From: Pseudonocardia sp. | GTDB taxonomy: Bacteria; Actinomycetota; Actinomycetes; Mycobacteriales; Pseudonocardiaceae | Assembly (NCBI GenBank): GCA_030453005.1 | Contig: JAKDLE010000159.1 | Coordinates: 1-6,788, forward strand | Length of the DNA: 6,788 nt | Direction: 5' to 3' | Shown here: positions 1-5,297 of the stretch, in pieces | How positions within the stretch are numbered: the stretch's first letter is position 1 | Layout: each line of letters starts with the position of its first letter | Notes under the pieces: generated by a model | Told to the model about the DNA's origin: nothing | Database searches by the model: none | Seen by the model: only the letters and a program-made list of their open reading frames with translations | Position numbers and translations under genes: made by a program

Positions 1-414
1 GGGGGTGTGGGATGCGCCGAGCGTCTCGCCCGCGCGGTGCTCGACTCTCCTGCAGACCCGCTCGACCACCCCACGCCCGTCGCCCGCCAGATGGACCAGC
101 ACCCGGCGGCGGTCGACCGGATCGGTGCGCCGGAAGGCGAGCTGGGCGGCCACCAGACGGTCGACGACGCGGGTGGCCGTGGGGGCCGGGAGGGCGGTGT
201 GCGAGGCGATCTCGCCCATGCTCCGACCGCCGCCGCGGACGAGCATGAGGAGTACCCGCCAGCCGTCGCGGCTGACTCCCTCCGCCGACGTGGCCGGGGA
301 CAACGCGCTGGCGAGCGCGCGGTCCAACCGGTCCAACAGCTCGACCAGACCTGTCACCGGTGGCGCCGGGGTGTACACCGACCCCGGCGCCGTACGACTT
401 CGTGGCTGAGACAC
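1..414 (-). CDS. MarR-family transcriptional regulator, C-terminus cut by window edge
   Basis: A 138-codon reading frame is open from a GTG at 414 down to base 1 with no stop, so the last part of the protein lies outside the window. Known members are winged-helix dimers of about 140-160 residues that bind operator DNA and usually repress nearby or own genes, so probably little is missing. Seen: a helical N-terminal part (about residues 22-45, Val-Glu-Leu-Leu-Asp-Arg), a winged-helix core (about 52-112) with MGEIASHTALPAPTATRVVD as the recognition region, and a wing with the family-typical Asp-Arg-Arg (101-103). The GTG at 414 is chosen because a TACAGT -10 box lies 8 nt upstream and no convincing Shine-Dalgarno is present; GTG at 378 is an alternative. 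It lies 90 nt downstream of the oxidoreductase on the same strand but has its own promoter. The ligand is unknown. Confidence 0.85.
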   Translation of the reverse strand, partial: MSQPRSRTAPGSVYTPAPPVTGLVELLDRLDRALASALSPATSAEGVSRDGWRVLLMLVRGGGRSMGEIASHTALPAPTATRVVDRLVAAQLAFRRTDPVDRRRVLVHLAGDGRGVVERVCRRVEHRAGETLGASHTP

Positions 415-422
415 GGTGACAG

Positions 423-428
423 ACTGTA
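423..428 (-). promoter_or_regulatory. -10 box TACAGT, leaderless-type promoter of the MarR gene
   Basis: On the minus strand TACAGT is followed by 8 nt and then the GTG start at 414, the geometry expected when transcription begins at or beside the start codon. No clear -35 is visible. The short palindrome ACAG-A-CTGT (419-427) overlaps this box and could be an operator for autorepression; that is inference. Confidence 0.5.
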
Positions 429-504
429 CGTCCTCGACGCTGCTCGTGCCGCTGTTCGTGCAGATTGAGACGCTGCGGCCCCCGTCCGGCCGGTGCGGAT
501 CGTC

Positions 505-1470
505 TCAGCGCGTGAACACGATCTTGCCTGCGGTCTCGCCGTCGAGCATGGCCCGGAAGCCGTCGGCGGCCTGGTCCATGGGCAGCTCCAGGCCCACCTC
601 GGGGACGATCCCGGCGTTCGCCACGAACGACAGCAGGTTCGACAGCTCCTCGCGCGTGCCCATCGTCGAGCCGACGACCCGCAGCTGCAGGAAGAACAGG
701 CGCTGCAGGTCGGCCGGCGGGTTCGGGCCGCTCGTGGAGCCGGAGACCACGATGATGCCGCCGGGCTTGAGCGCGCGCATCGAGTGCGACCAGGTCGCGT
801 CGCCGACGGTCTCGAAGACGGCGTCGACCTTGCCGGGCAGCCGCTCGTTGGAGGGGAACACGGCGTGCGCGCCCAGCTTCTCGGCCACGGCCCGCTTCTC
901 CTCGGTGCGGCCGGTGGCCCAGACCTCCATACCGGCCGCACGACCCAGCTGCACCAGCGCGGTGGAGACACCGCCCGACGCGCCCTGCACGAGCATCCGC
1001 TGGCCGGGGCGCAGACCGGACTTGGTGAAGAGCATGCGGTACGCGGTGAGCCACGCGGTGCCCATGCAGGCGGCCTGCACGGCGGACAGGCCGTCGGGCT
1101 TCGGGATCGCGTTGCGGGCGGGGACGATCACCGTGTCGGCGAAGGTGCCCTGGTGCTTCTCGGTCAGCAGCGTGCGCGTGGGGTCGAGCGTCTCGTCACC
1201 GGACCACGCCGGGTCGCCGATCACCGAGTGCAGCACGACCTCGGACCCGTCGGGCAGCGTGCCCGCGCCGTCACACCCCAGGACCATCGGGAACTGCTCG
1301 GGCTTGATCCCGACGCCCCGCAGCGTCCAGAGGTCGTGCATGTTGAGGCTGGCGGCGCGGACCGTGACCGGCACCCACCCCTCGGGGGCGTCGGGCTCGG
1401 GGCGCTCACCGACGGTGAGCGAGTCGAGCGGGGAGTCGGTGTTGGGTTCTGCGGCGTAGACGGCGAACAT
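505..1470 (-). CDS. Medium-chain dehydrogenase/reductase, NADPH:quinone oxidoreductase-like
   Basis: A 321-residue protein of normal length for the zinc-free quinone-oxidoreductase/enoyl-reductase branch of the medium-chain dehydrogenase superfamily, which uses NAD(P)H to reduce quinones, enones or related carbonyls in the cytoplasm. Seen: an N-terminal GroES-like catalytic domain (about 1-125) with SLNMHDLWTLRG (41-52) and GCDGAG (65-70), then a Rossmann domain with GASGGV (163-168) for the cofactor, a basic GRTEEKR segment (187-193) after the second strand that would suit NADPH, and a C-terminal return to the catalytic fold. The catalytic-zinc Cys/His pair and the four-cysteine structural-zinc lobe of alcohol dehydrogenases are not apparent, so zinc is not expected despite common 'zinc-binding dehydrogenase' labels. 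Start ATG at 1470 gives the typical MFAVYAAEPN opening. Upstream it carries AGGG and, in the same bases, TAGGGT 8 nt before ATG, so initiation could be leadered or leaderless. The substrate cannot be read from sequence. Confidence 0.92.
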   Translation of the reverse strand: MFAVYAAEPNTDSPLDSLTVGERPEPDAPEGWVPVTVRAASLNMHDLWTLRGVGIKPEQFPMVLGCDGAGTLPDGSEVVLHSVIGDPAWSGDETLDPTRTLLTEKHQGTFADTVIVPARNAIPKPDGLSAVQAACMGTAWLTAYRMLFTKSGLRPGQRMLVQGASGGVSTALVQLGRAAGMEVWATGRTEEKRAVAEKLGAHAVFPSNERLPGKVDAVFETVGDATWSHSMRALKPGGIIVVSGSTSGPNPPADLQRLFFLQLRVVGSTMGTREELSNLLSFVANAGIVPEVGLELPMDQAADGFRAMLDGETAGKIVFTR

Positions 1471-1478
1471 GTCACGAG

Positions 1479-1484
1479 ACCCTA
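1479..1484 (-). promoter_or_regulatory. -10 box TAGGGT for the oxidoreductase
   Basis: TAGGGT on the minus strand ends 8 nt before the ATG at 1470, matching the spacing seen before the MarR and XRE genes. The same bases include AGGG, which could instead be a Shine-Dalgarno for a longer transcript. The two readings exclude each other; the leaderless one is favoured only by consistency with neighbouring genes. Confidence 0.4.
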
Positions 1485-1502
1485 GTGTGGATCCGGCCCG
1501 GC

Positions 1503-1523
1503 TACTGTGTCGGCTGGAGGAGG
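1503..1523 (+). promoter_or_regulatory. -10 box TACTGT and strong ribosome-binding site for the small membrane protein
   Basis: TACTGT (1503-1508) has the same TAC-N-N-T form as the -10 boxes of neighbouring genes. GGAGGAGG (1516-1523) is the strongest Shine-Dalgarno in the window and sits 8 nt before the GTG at 1532, so it decides that start. A transcript starting about 7 nt after the -10 would have a short leader containing this site. The element lies in the 61-nt divergent gap shared with the oxidoreductase promoter. No -35 was recognised. Confidence 0.55.
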
Positions 1524-1531
1524 TGTGACCC

Positions 1532-1711
1532 GTGGCGAGTGCGCTGGCGGACTGGTACGACGCGGTGGAGCTGTGGGTCACCCAGCTCGCCTTCCCGCTG
1601 CAGGTGGTGCTCGCCGTGGTCGTGGTGCTGCCGCTGTGCTTCCTCGCCGCCGTGCTGCTCGACCGGGTCTCCGAGTTCGTCGTCGACCGGGCCCGGGGCG
1701 ACCGCAGCTGA
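1532..1711 (+). CDS. Small single-pass membrane protein, 59 residues, function unknown
   Basis: GTG-started 60-codon frame ending in TGA, preceded by GGAGGAGG with 8-nt spacing. The protein begins with an aromatic/acidic stretch (ADWYDAVELWVTQLAF, 6-21), has one hydrophobic segment (about 22-43, Pro-Leu-Gln-Val-Val ... Ala-Val-Leu-Leu) long enough to cross the membrane, and ends in a charged Arg-rich tail (DRARGDRS). By the positive-inside rule the C-terminus would face the cytoplasm. There is no cleavable signal peptide. Similar tiny Trp/Tyr-then-transmembrane proteins occur in actinomycetes as hypothetical proteins (memory, not a search). It is divergent from the oxidoreductase, and its stop is separated by one base from the end of the convergent sirtuin, so transcripts of the two must overlap. 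It is easily missed because of its size. No function can be assigned. Confidence 0.75.
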   Translation: MASALADWYDAVELWVTQLAFPLQVVLAVVVVLPLCFLAAVLLDRVSEFVVDRARGDRS

Positions 1712-1712
1712 G

Positions 1713-2540
1713 TCAGGCCGTCGCCGCGGCCAGCGCCGGGAGCACGTCGGAGCAGCCTGCGTCGAGGAGCAGCGTGGCGAGCCCGTCGCCTCGGGTGGCG
1801 CCCCGGTTGACGATCACCACCGGCACGCCGAGCCGATGCGCGTGCCGGACGAACCGCAGGCCGGACAGGACGGTGAGCGACGAGCCGGCGACGAGCAGCA
1901 CCCCGTTGCCCTCCAGGGCCCCGACCATCGCGTAGGCCCGGACGACCCGCTCGCGCGGCACGTTCTCCCCGAAGAACACGACGTCGGGTTTGAGCACCCC
2001 GCCGCACGCCGTGCAGGACGCGAGCCGGAAGCCGTCGGTGGCGTCGAGCTCGGCGTCGCCGTCGGGGGCCGTCCCGACCGCCACGTCGACGACGTCCGGG
2101 TTGAGGGCGTCGAAGCGCTCCTGCAGGTGCCCGCGCGGACTGCGGTGCCGACAGCCCAGGCACACGACGGTGTCGATGCGCCCGTGCAGGTCGATCACCG
2201 CTCGACTGCCCGCCGCGCCGTGCAGCCCGTCGACGTTCTGCGTGATCACCCCGTGCAGGACGCCCGCGTCCTCCAGCGCCGCGACGGCGTGGTGCCCGGC
2301 GTTGGGCACGGCGTGCGCCATCCGGGCCCAGCCGAGGTGGCTGCGCGCCCAGTAGCGGCGCTGCGCGGGCTCACCGGACACGAACTCCTGGTAGGTCATC
2401 GGCGTGCGGCGCGGCGAGCCCGGGCCGCGGTAGTCGGGGATGCCGGAGTCGGTGGACAGCCCCGCTCCCGTGAGGGCGACGAGCGGGCGCCCGGCCAGTA
2501 CGTCGAGCAGACGGTCGAGCGGTCCGGCGAGCAGGTCCAC
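1713..2540 (-). CDS. NAD-dependent protein deacylase, Sir2 family (class II-like sirtuin)
   Basis: A 275-residue sirtuin, which uses NAD to remove acetyl or longer acyl groups from protein lysines, yielding nicotinamide and O-acyl-ADP-ribose. Seen in order: GAGLSTDSGIPDYRG (25-39), the NAD-binding loop; TQNVDGLH (100-107), NAD/substrate pocket; DLHG with the catalytic His at 119; a zinc-binding set C127-x2-C130 and C176-x2-C179; KPDVVFFGE (184-192) in the acyl-lysine region; GSSLTV (219-224) and VIVN (242-245), NAD ribose contacts. All key residues are present. The GIPDYRG form resembles SIRT4-type class II sirtuins rather than the E. coli CobB class III pattern, so acyl specificity may differ from plain deacetylation (inference). 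Start GTG at 2540 has TACCCT 7 nt upstream and no Shine-Dalgarno. It lies 58 nt downstream of the crotonase on the same strand, a plausible source of acyl-CoA-linked context. Confidence 0.95.
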   Translation of the reverse strand: MDLLAGPLDRLLDVLAGRPLVALTGAGLSTDSGIPDYRGPGSPRRTPMTYQEFVSGEPAQRRYWARSHLGWARMAHAVPNAGHHAVAALEDAGVLHGVITQNVDGLHGAAGSRAVIDLHGRIDTVVCLGCRHRSPRGHLQERFDALNPDVVDVAVGTAPDGDAELDATDGFRLASCTACGGVLKPDVVFFGENVPRERVVRAYAMVGALEGNGVLLVAGSSLTVLSGLRFVRHAHRLGVPVVIVNRGATRGDGLATLLLDAGCSDVLPALAAATA

Positions 2541-2547
2541 GACGACG

Positions 2548-2553
2548 AGGGTA
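2548..2553 (-). promoter_or_regulatory. -10 box TACCCT, leaderless-type promoter of the sirtuin
   Basis: TACCCT on the minus strand is followed by 7 nt and the GTG at 2540. No purine-rich ribosome-binding site lies in the intervening CGTCGTC, so a leaderless mRNA is the simplest reading. No -35 of the TTGAC type is evident at 16-18 nt spacing. The sirtuin could still also be read through from the crotonase gene. Confidence 0.55.
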
Positions 2554-2598
2554 GCCGCGTCGCCCCCGGTTGTGGCCTCCGTCGGCGCCCGGATCGGG

Positions 2599-3375
2599 TC
2601 AGCCCGGTGGGACCGCCCAGGACGGCGGGCGCTTCTGCGCGAACGCGGCCATGCCCTCCTGGCCCTCGTCGCCCGCGAAGAACCCGGCCGAGAGCTCGGC
2701 CATCGCCGCGAACCGCTCCCGCATCACCGGGGACCGGTCGGCGTGCAGCATCGCCTTCGTGGCGGCCAGCGCACCGGGCGCGCCGAGCCGCAGCATCTCG
2801 GTGTAGCGCGCGGTCTCGGCGTCGAGGTCGTCGGCGGGCACCGCGGAGTTGACCAGCCCCACCGTGACGGCGCGGTCCGCGTCGAACGTCTCCCCGGTGA
2901 GGAACAGCTCGTGCGCGGCCCGGGGCAGCAGCCGGGGCAGCACCGTCACCGAGATGATCGCGGGCACCACCCCGATCCGGACCTCGCTGAACGCGAACGT
3001 GGCGTCCCGGGCGGCCACCGCGATGTCACAGGCGGCCACCAGCCCGACGCCACCCGCCCGCGCCGGGCCCGCCAGCCGCGCGACCACCGGTTTCGGCGAG
3101 GTCCAGATCCGCTCCAGGATCGCCGGGAACTCGGTGACGCCCTGCGGGCCCGAGCCGCCCGCGCCCCGGGCCTCCTTGAGGTCCATGCCCGCGCAGAACA
3201 CCCGTCCGGTGTGGGTGAGCACCACGACGCGCACGGCGTCGTCGGCGATCGCGGTGTCCAGGTGGGTCTGCAGCTCGCGACGCAGCTGCGCGGAGAGCGC
3301 GTTGCGGTTGTCGGGGGAGTCCAGGGTGATCGTCGCGACGCCCGCCGCGACGTCGAGGTGCACGAGCTCGGCCAT
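2599..3375 (-). CDS. Crotonase-fold enoyl-CoA hydratase/isomerase family protein
   Basis: A 258-residue protein of usual length for the enoyl-CoA hydratase/isomerase superfamily, which processes acyl-CoA thioesters in fatty-acid, branched-chain amino-acid or related catabolism. Seen: N-terminal strands with ATITLDSPDNRNALS (14-28), the CoA-binding/oxyanion segment VFCAGMDLKEA (59-69), ARAGGVGLVAACDIAVA (105-121) forming the second oxyanion-hole region, and FAFSEVRIGVVPAI (128-141). Aligned by eye to rat mitochondrial hydratase, the Glu-164 equivalent is present (E131), but the Glu-144 position is Gly (G111). Simple hydratase chemistry is therefore uncertain, and methylglutaconyl-CoA hydratase-like or isomerase/lyase activity is possible. 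Start ATG at 3375 gives the typical MAELVHLDVA opening and has TACGGT 6 nt upstream. The gene begins 48 nt after the stop of the XRE regulator on the same strand. Confidence 0.93.
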   Translation of the reverse strand: MAELVHLDVAAGVATITLDSPDNRNALSAQLRRELQTHLDTAIADDAVRVVVLTHTGRVFCAGMDLKEARGAGGSGPQGVTEFPAILERIWTSPKPVVARLAGPARAGGVGLVAACDIAVAARDATFAFSEVRIGVVPAIISVTVLPRLLPRAAHELFLTGETFDADRAVTVGLVNSAVPADDLDAETARYTEMLRLGAPGALAATKAMLHADRSPVMRERFAAMAELSAGFFAGDEGQEGMAAFAQKRPPSWAVPPG

Positions 3376-3381
3376 GGGGCA

Positions 3382-3387
3382 ACCGTA
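3382..3387 (-). promoter_or_regulatory. -10 box TACGGT, leaderless-type promoter of the crotonase gene
   Basis: TACGGT lies 6 nt before the ATG at 3375 on the minus strand, with TGCCCC between and no Shine-Dalgarno. This supports the 3375 start over an upstream in-frame GTG at 3405, which would place the -10 box inside the coding sequence. Confidence 0.55.
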
Positions 3388-3423
3388 TCGGGACGGCGAC
3401 GGCACCCGCCCACGACCGGACGC

Positions 3424-4215
3424 TCAGGCGAACCGGGACCGGAGGTAGGAGGAGGTCGCGTCGTCAGCCGGGAAGAACGACTCGATCGCCGCCTCGTCGA
3501 GGGTGACGTCCAACGGCGCGCCGAGCACCGACACGGTGCTGAACAACGTCAACTCCTGATCGGGATGCCGCAGCCGCAACGGCAGCACGATCCGGTCCCG
3601 CGGCTGGGCGCCCGGGTCCAGGCCCTGCTCCCGGCAGTACCCGACGACCTCGGCGAGCAGCCCCCGCAGCCCCGTCGTGGCCGACCGCTCCGCCTGCCGC
3701 CGCAACCGCGACACGAGGTGCGCGGCGTACTCCTCCAGGTCCGCCACGTGCGGGGCGAGCCCCCGCGGGTGCAGGCTCACCCGCAGCACGTTGACCGGCG
3801 GCTCCAGCAGCACCTTATCGACGAGGTCGGTGAGCAGCGCGACCGCGCGGTTCCCGGCCAACAGGTTCCACATGCCGTCCACGAGCAGGGCCGGGTAGGG
3901 CTCGTGCCCGTCGAGGATCCGTTTCAACGAGCCGCGGACCTCGGCCATCTCGGTGTCGTCGAAGCCGTGGTGGGTGTAGGCCGGGGCGAAGCCTGCGGCG
4001 GTCATCAGCTCGTTGCGTCCGCGCAGTGGCACGTCCAGCTCCTCCGACAGGTGCAGCACCATCTCGCGGCTGGGCTGGGAACGACCGGTCTCCAGGAAGC
4101 TGAGGTGCCGTGCGGACACCTCCGCGGCGAGGCCGAGCTCGAGCTGCGTGAGCCTGCGACGCCGTCGCCAGTCGCGGAGCAGCGAGCCGAACGCGGTGGC
4201 GGTCGCAGCGGTCAT
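3424..4215 (-). CDS. XRE-family regulator with MmyB-like ligand-binding domain
   Basis: A 263-residue protein with an N-terminal Cro/C1-type helix-turn-helix (about 8-62; RRLTQLELGLAAEVSARHLS with FLETGRSQPS following) and a long C-terminal domain (about 85-255). The C-terminal segment, including LTLFSTVSVLGAPLDVTLDE (222-241) and IESFFPAD (244-251), matches the MmyB-like regulators of actinomycetes, whose C-terminal PAS-like domain is thought to bind a small hydrophobic ligand. Family members usually control the adjacent divergent gene. Here that gene is the thioesterase at 4304, 88 nt away. Start ATG at 4215 (MTAATATAFG) follows a TACCGT box by 8 nt. In-frame upstream starts would read through that promoter and are rejected. 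The ligand is unknown; a fatty-acyl compound would fit the crotonase and thioesterase neighbours, which is inference only. Confidence 0.92.
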   Translation of the reverse strand: MTAATATAFGSLLRDWRRRRRLTQLELGLAAEVSARHLSFLETGRSQPSREMVLHLSEELDVPLRGRNELMTAAGFAPAYTHHGFDDTEMAEVRGSLKRILDGHEPYPALLVDGMWNLLAGNRAVALLTDLVDKVLLEPPVNVLRVSLHPRGLAPHVADLEEYAAHLVSRLRRQAERSATTGLRGLLAEVVGYCREQGLDPGAQPRDRIVLPLRLRHPDQELTLFSTVSVLGAPLDVTLDEAAIESFFPADDATSSYLRSRFA

Positions 4216-4223
4216 GGCCGGGG

Positions 4224-4229
4224 ACGGTA
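4224..4229 (-). promoter_or_regulatory. -10 box TACCGT, leaderless-type promoter of the XRE regulator
   Basis: TACCGT on the minus strand ends 8 nt before the ATG at 4215, with CCCCGGCC between and no Shine-Dalgarno. It lies in the 88-nt divergent region shared with the thioesterase promoter, where an operator for the regulator might be expected. No clear long palindrome was found there. Confidence 0.5.
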
Positions 4230-4267
4230 GTGGCTGCGGCGGCCCGGTTCGATGACCTCGCGGGTAA

Positions 4268-4296
4268 TGGACCGGCGGCGGGAGGGCGTGCACCCT
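4268..4296 (+). promoter_or_regulatory. Candidate promoter of the thioesterase: TGGACC -17 nt- CACCCT
   Basis: CACCCT (4291-4296) lies 7 nt before the ATG at 4304, and TGGACC (4268-4273) lies 17 nt further upstream, a fair match to a TTGACA-type -35. The -10 departs from TANNNT at its first base. The only purine run, at 4281-4286, is too far (about 17 nt) to serve as a Shine-Dalgarno, so a leaderless mRNA is likely. Confidence 0.4.
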
Positions 4297-4303
4297 TCGA
4301 GCC

Positions 4304-4708
4304 ATGGACCTGCACACCGCGATGCCCTTCACCGCGCTCCTCGGAGCGACGGCGGTCGCCGTCGCCGCCGACGAGGTACGCCTCCGGCTGGACTGGGACC
4401 CCACGCGCTGCACCGCGGGCGGGATCCTGCACGGCGGCGCGCTCGTGGGCCTCGCCGACGCCGCGGGTGGACTGTGCGCCTACCTCAACCTGCCCGACGG
4501 CGCGAGCGGCACCGCCACGATCAGCTCGGCGACCAACTTCCTGCGCGCCGTGCGGGAGGGCCACGTCGAGGCCGTGGCCCGCCCGCTGCACGCCGGGCGC
4601 AGCGTGATCGTCGTGGACGTCGAGGTCCGCGACGGCGCAGGCCGCCTCGTGGGCCGGACCACCCAGACCCAGGCGGTACAGGCGGTACAGGCGGTCAGCT
4701 CGGCTTGA
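4304..4708 (+). CDS. Hotdog-fold acyl-CoA thioesterase, PaaI/YbgC-like
   Basis: A 134-residue protein of the expected length for single-hotdog PaaI-type thioesterases, which hydrolyse acyl- or arylacyl-CoA to free acid and CoA in the cytoplasm and act as dimers or tetramers. Seen: the family signature GGILHGGALVGLADAAGG (39-56), with HGG (43-45) and D52 placed where the catalytic/CoA-contacting residues lie, then SSATNFLRAVREGHVEAVAR (74-93) and GRSVIVVDVEVRDGAGRLVG (98-117), the strands of the fold. The C-terminal tail contains a Gln-Ala-Val triplet repeated three times, encoded by a 9-bp tandem repeat. It diverges from the MmyB-like regulator and its last 14 bases overlap the end of the convergent OsmC gene. 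The natural acyl substrate is unknown. Confidence 0.9.
   Translation: MDLHTAMPFTALLGATAVAVAADEVRLRLDWDPTRCTAGGILHGGALVGLADAAGGLCAYLNLPDGASGTATISSATNFLRAVREGHVEAVARPLHAGRSVIVVDVEVRDGAGRLVGRTTQTQAVQAVQAVSSA
4670..4695 (+). repeat. 9-bp tandem repeat, CAGGCGGTA in nearly three copies
   Basis: Copies at 4670-4678 and 4679-4687 are identical; the third (4688-4695) matches the first eight bases before diverging. In the thioesterase frame it encodes three Gln-Ala-Val units. The last copy runs into the stop codon of the convergent OsmC gene. The unit is a multiple of three, so copy-number change would keep the thioesterase in frame. Confidence 0.85.
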
Positions 4709-5150
4709 CCTGCGTCCACTCGTTGGTGATCTTCACCCCGGCGCGGGCGAACAGCACGCTCACCGGGCAGCGGCGGGCCACCTCGTCGCGGAGCCGGTCG
4801 AACAGGTCGGCCGGGGCGTCGGTGGTGATCTCGGCGGTGATCCGCAGGTCCTGGAACGTGGCGTCGTCGCTCTCGCGGCCGGTCGTCATCGTCGTGGGGT
4901 TGAAGTCGGCGGCGACGTCGAACTCGACGGCCTCGATGGTGATGCCCAGGTCCTTGGCGACGACCTGCGCCGTGACCTGGTTGCACGAGCTCAGCGACGC
5001 GAGGGTGTAGGCGAGCGGGCTGGGGTGGGCGTCCTGGCCGCCGAATGCGGGGTAGGCGTCGGTCTCGATCACGTAGTCGGCGCCGGAGACGGCGACGGTC
5101 TGCGCGACCCCGGTACCTTTACCGTGGACGGCGAAGTTGACGAGCGGCAT
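4695..5150 (-). CDS. OsmC/Ohr-family protein, thiol-dependent peroxidase-like
   Basis: A 151-residue protein of normal family length. OsmC/Ohr proteins are cytoplasmic dimers that reduce organic or fatty-acid hydroperoxides using a reactive cysteine pair, recycled by lipoylated or thiol reductants. Seen: an N-terminal strand-rich part, the first conserved cysteine C56 in LASLSSCNQVT (50-60) at the start of the long helix, and the second C128 in VARRCPVSVLFARAG (124-138). Both are intact, so peroxidase chemistry is possible. The sequence looks more like the OsmC/YhfA-type subgroup than classical Ohr, so the true substrate is uncertain. Start ATG at 5150 is preceded by AGGGAGA with good spacing, so unlike its neighbours this gene has an ordinary ribosome-binding site. 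That fits translation from an mRNA begun upstream at the 24-codon leader ORF, 66 nt away. Confidence 0.93.
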   Translation of the reverse strand: MPLVNFAVHGKGTGVAQTVAVSGADYVIETDAYPAFGGQDAHPSPLAYTLASLSSCNQVTAQVVAKDLGITIEAVEFDVAADFNPTTMTTGRESDDATFQDLRITAEITTDAPADLFDRLRDEVARRCPVSVLFARAGVKITNEWTQVKPS

Positions 5151-5181
5151 GGCTGATCTCCCTGATGAAGACGTGCGGGGG

Positions 5182-5195
5182 CGCCGGAAGCGGCG
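5182..5195 (-). promoter_or_regulatory. Short hairpin CGCCG-CTTC-CGGCG in the OsmC leader
   Basis: A perfect 5-bp stem with a 4-nt loop lies between the leader ORF stop and the OsmC ribosome-binding site. No U-tract follows, so it is not a classic intrinsic terminator. It could be part of an attenuation or Rho-dependent switch, or chance in GC-rich DNA. Confidence 0.3.
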
Positions 5196-5202
5196 AGGGG
5201 GA

Positions 5203-5230
5203 AGCGACAGGCGGGGTCAGCGACAGGCGG
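5203..5230. repeat. 12-bp direct repeat AGCGACAGGCGG, two copies
   Basis: Copies at 5203-5214 and 5219-5230 are identical and separated by 4 nt. On the minus strand the first-transcribed copy covers the last codons of the leader ORF (Ala-Cys-Arg and the start of the stop codon), and the second copy follows just after the stop. Confidence 0.8.
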
Positions 5231-5291
5231 CGGTGCACACGCGCAGCAGGTCGACGTGCAGGCGGCGCACGAGACCGGGATCGATCGTCAC
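5217..5291 (-). CDS. Putative cysteine-type leader peptide upstream of OsmC, 24 residues
   Basis: A GTG-started 24-codon frame (stop TGA at 5219-5217) whose C-terminal part reads RRLHVDLLRVCTAACR. This matches the Arg-Arg-x-His-Val-Asp-Leu-x-Arg-x-x-Ser/Thr-Ala-x-Cys pattern I know from actinobacterial ORFs annotated as putative leader peptides, usually found before sulfur or cysteine metabolism genes. Two cysteine codons (TGC at residue 19, TGT at 23) lie next to the stop, where ribosome stalling on low Cys-tRNA could alter folding of the mRNA ahead. A CACTGT box ends 6 nt before GTG, so the ORF is probably leaderless, like the cysteine-responsive attenuators reported in mycobacteria. OsmC begins 66 nt downstream on the same strand. 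The start is inferred; recognition of the peptide pattern is from memory, and regulation is inferred. Confidence 0.7.
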   Translation of the reverse strand: MTIDPGLVRRLHVDLLRVCTAACR

Positions 5292-5297
5292 AGTTGC

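Noticed and set aside
467..506. GAGACG/CGTCTC inverted repeat after the oxidoreductase gene as a terminator
   Set aside because: Six-base arms with a 28-nt loop and no T-run; one arm overlaps the stop codon. Too weak to call.
416..1485. Plus-strand open frames opposite the oxidoreductase
   Set aside because: Composition and lack of any motif mark them as shadows of the minus-strand gene.
1471..2163. In-frame upstream extension of the oxidoreductase to 2163, suggesting a fusion
   Set aside because: The extension is antisense to the small membrane gene and in the wrong frame within the sirtuin; the conserved N-terminus begins at 1470.
3376..3405. Longer crotonase start at GTG 3405
   Set aside because: It would put the TACGGT box inside the gene and add residues not typical of the family.
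2440..4230. 596-codon plus-strand open frame across the crotonase and XRE region
   Set aside because: Low-complexity His/Arg/Gly-rich translation opposite two well-supported genes; typical high-GC antisense frame.
4216..4413. Longer XRE regulator start at 4413
   Set aside because: It would overlap the thioesterase and read through the likely promoter; the helix-turn-helix begins soon after 4215.
5151..5200. Pairing of the OsmC AGGG ribosome site with CCCU in its leader
   Set aside because: Only four contiguous base pairs; expected by chance in this composition.
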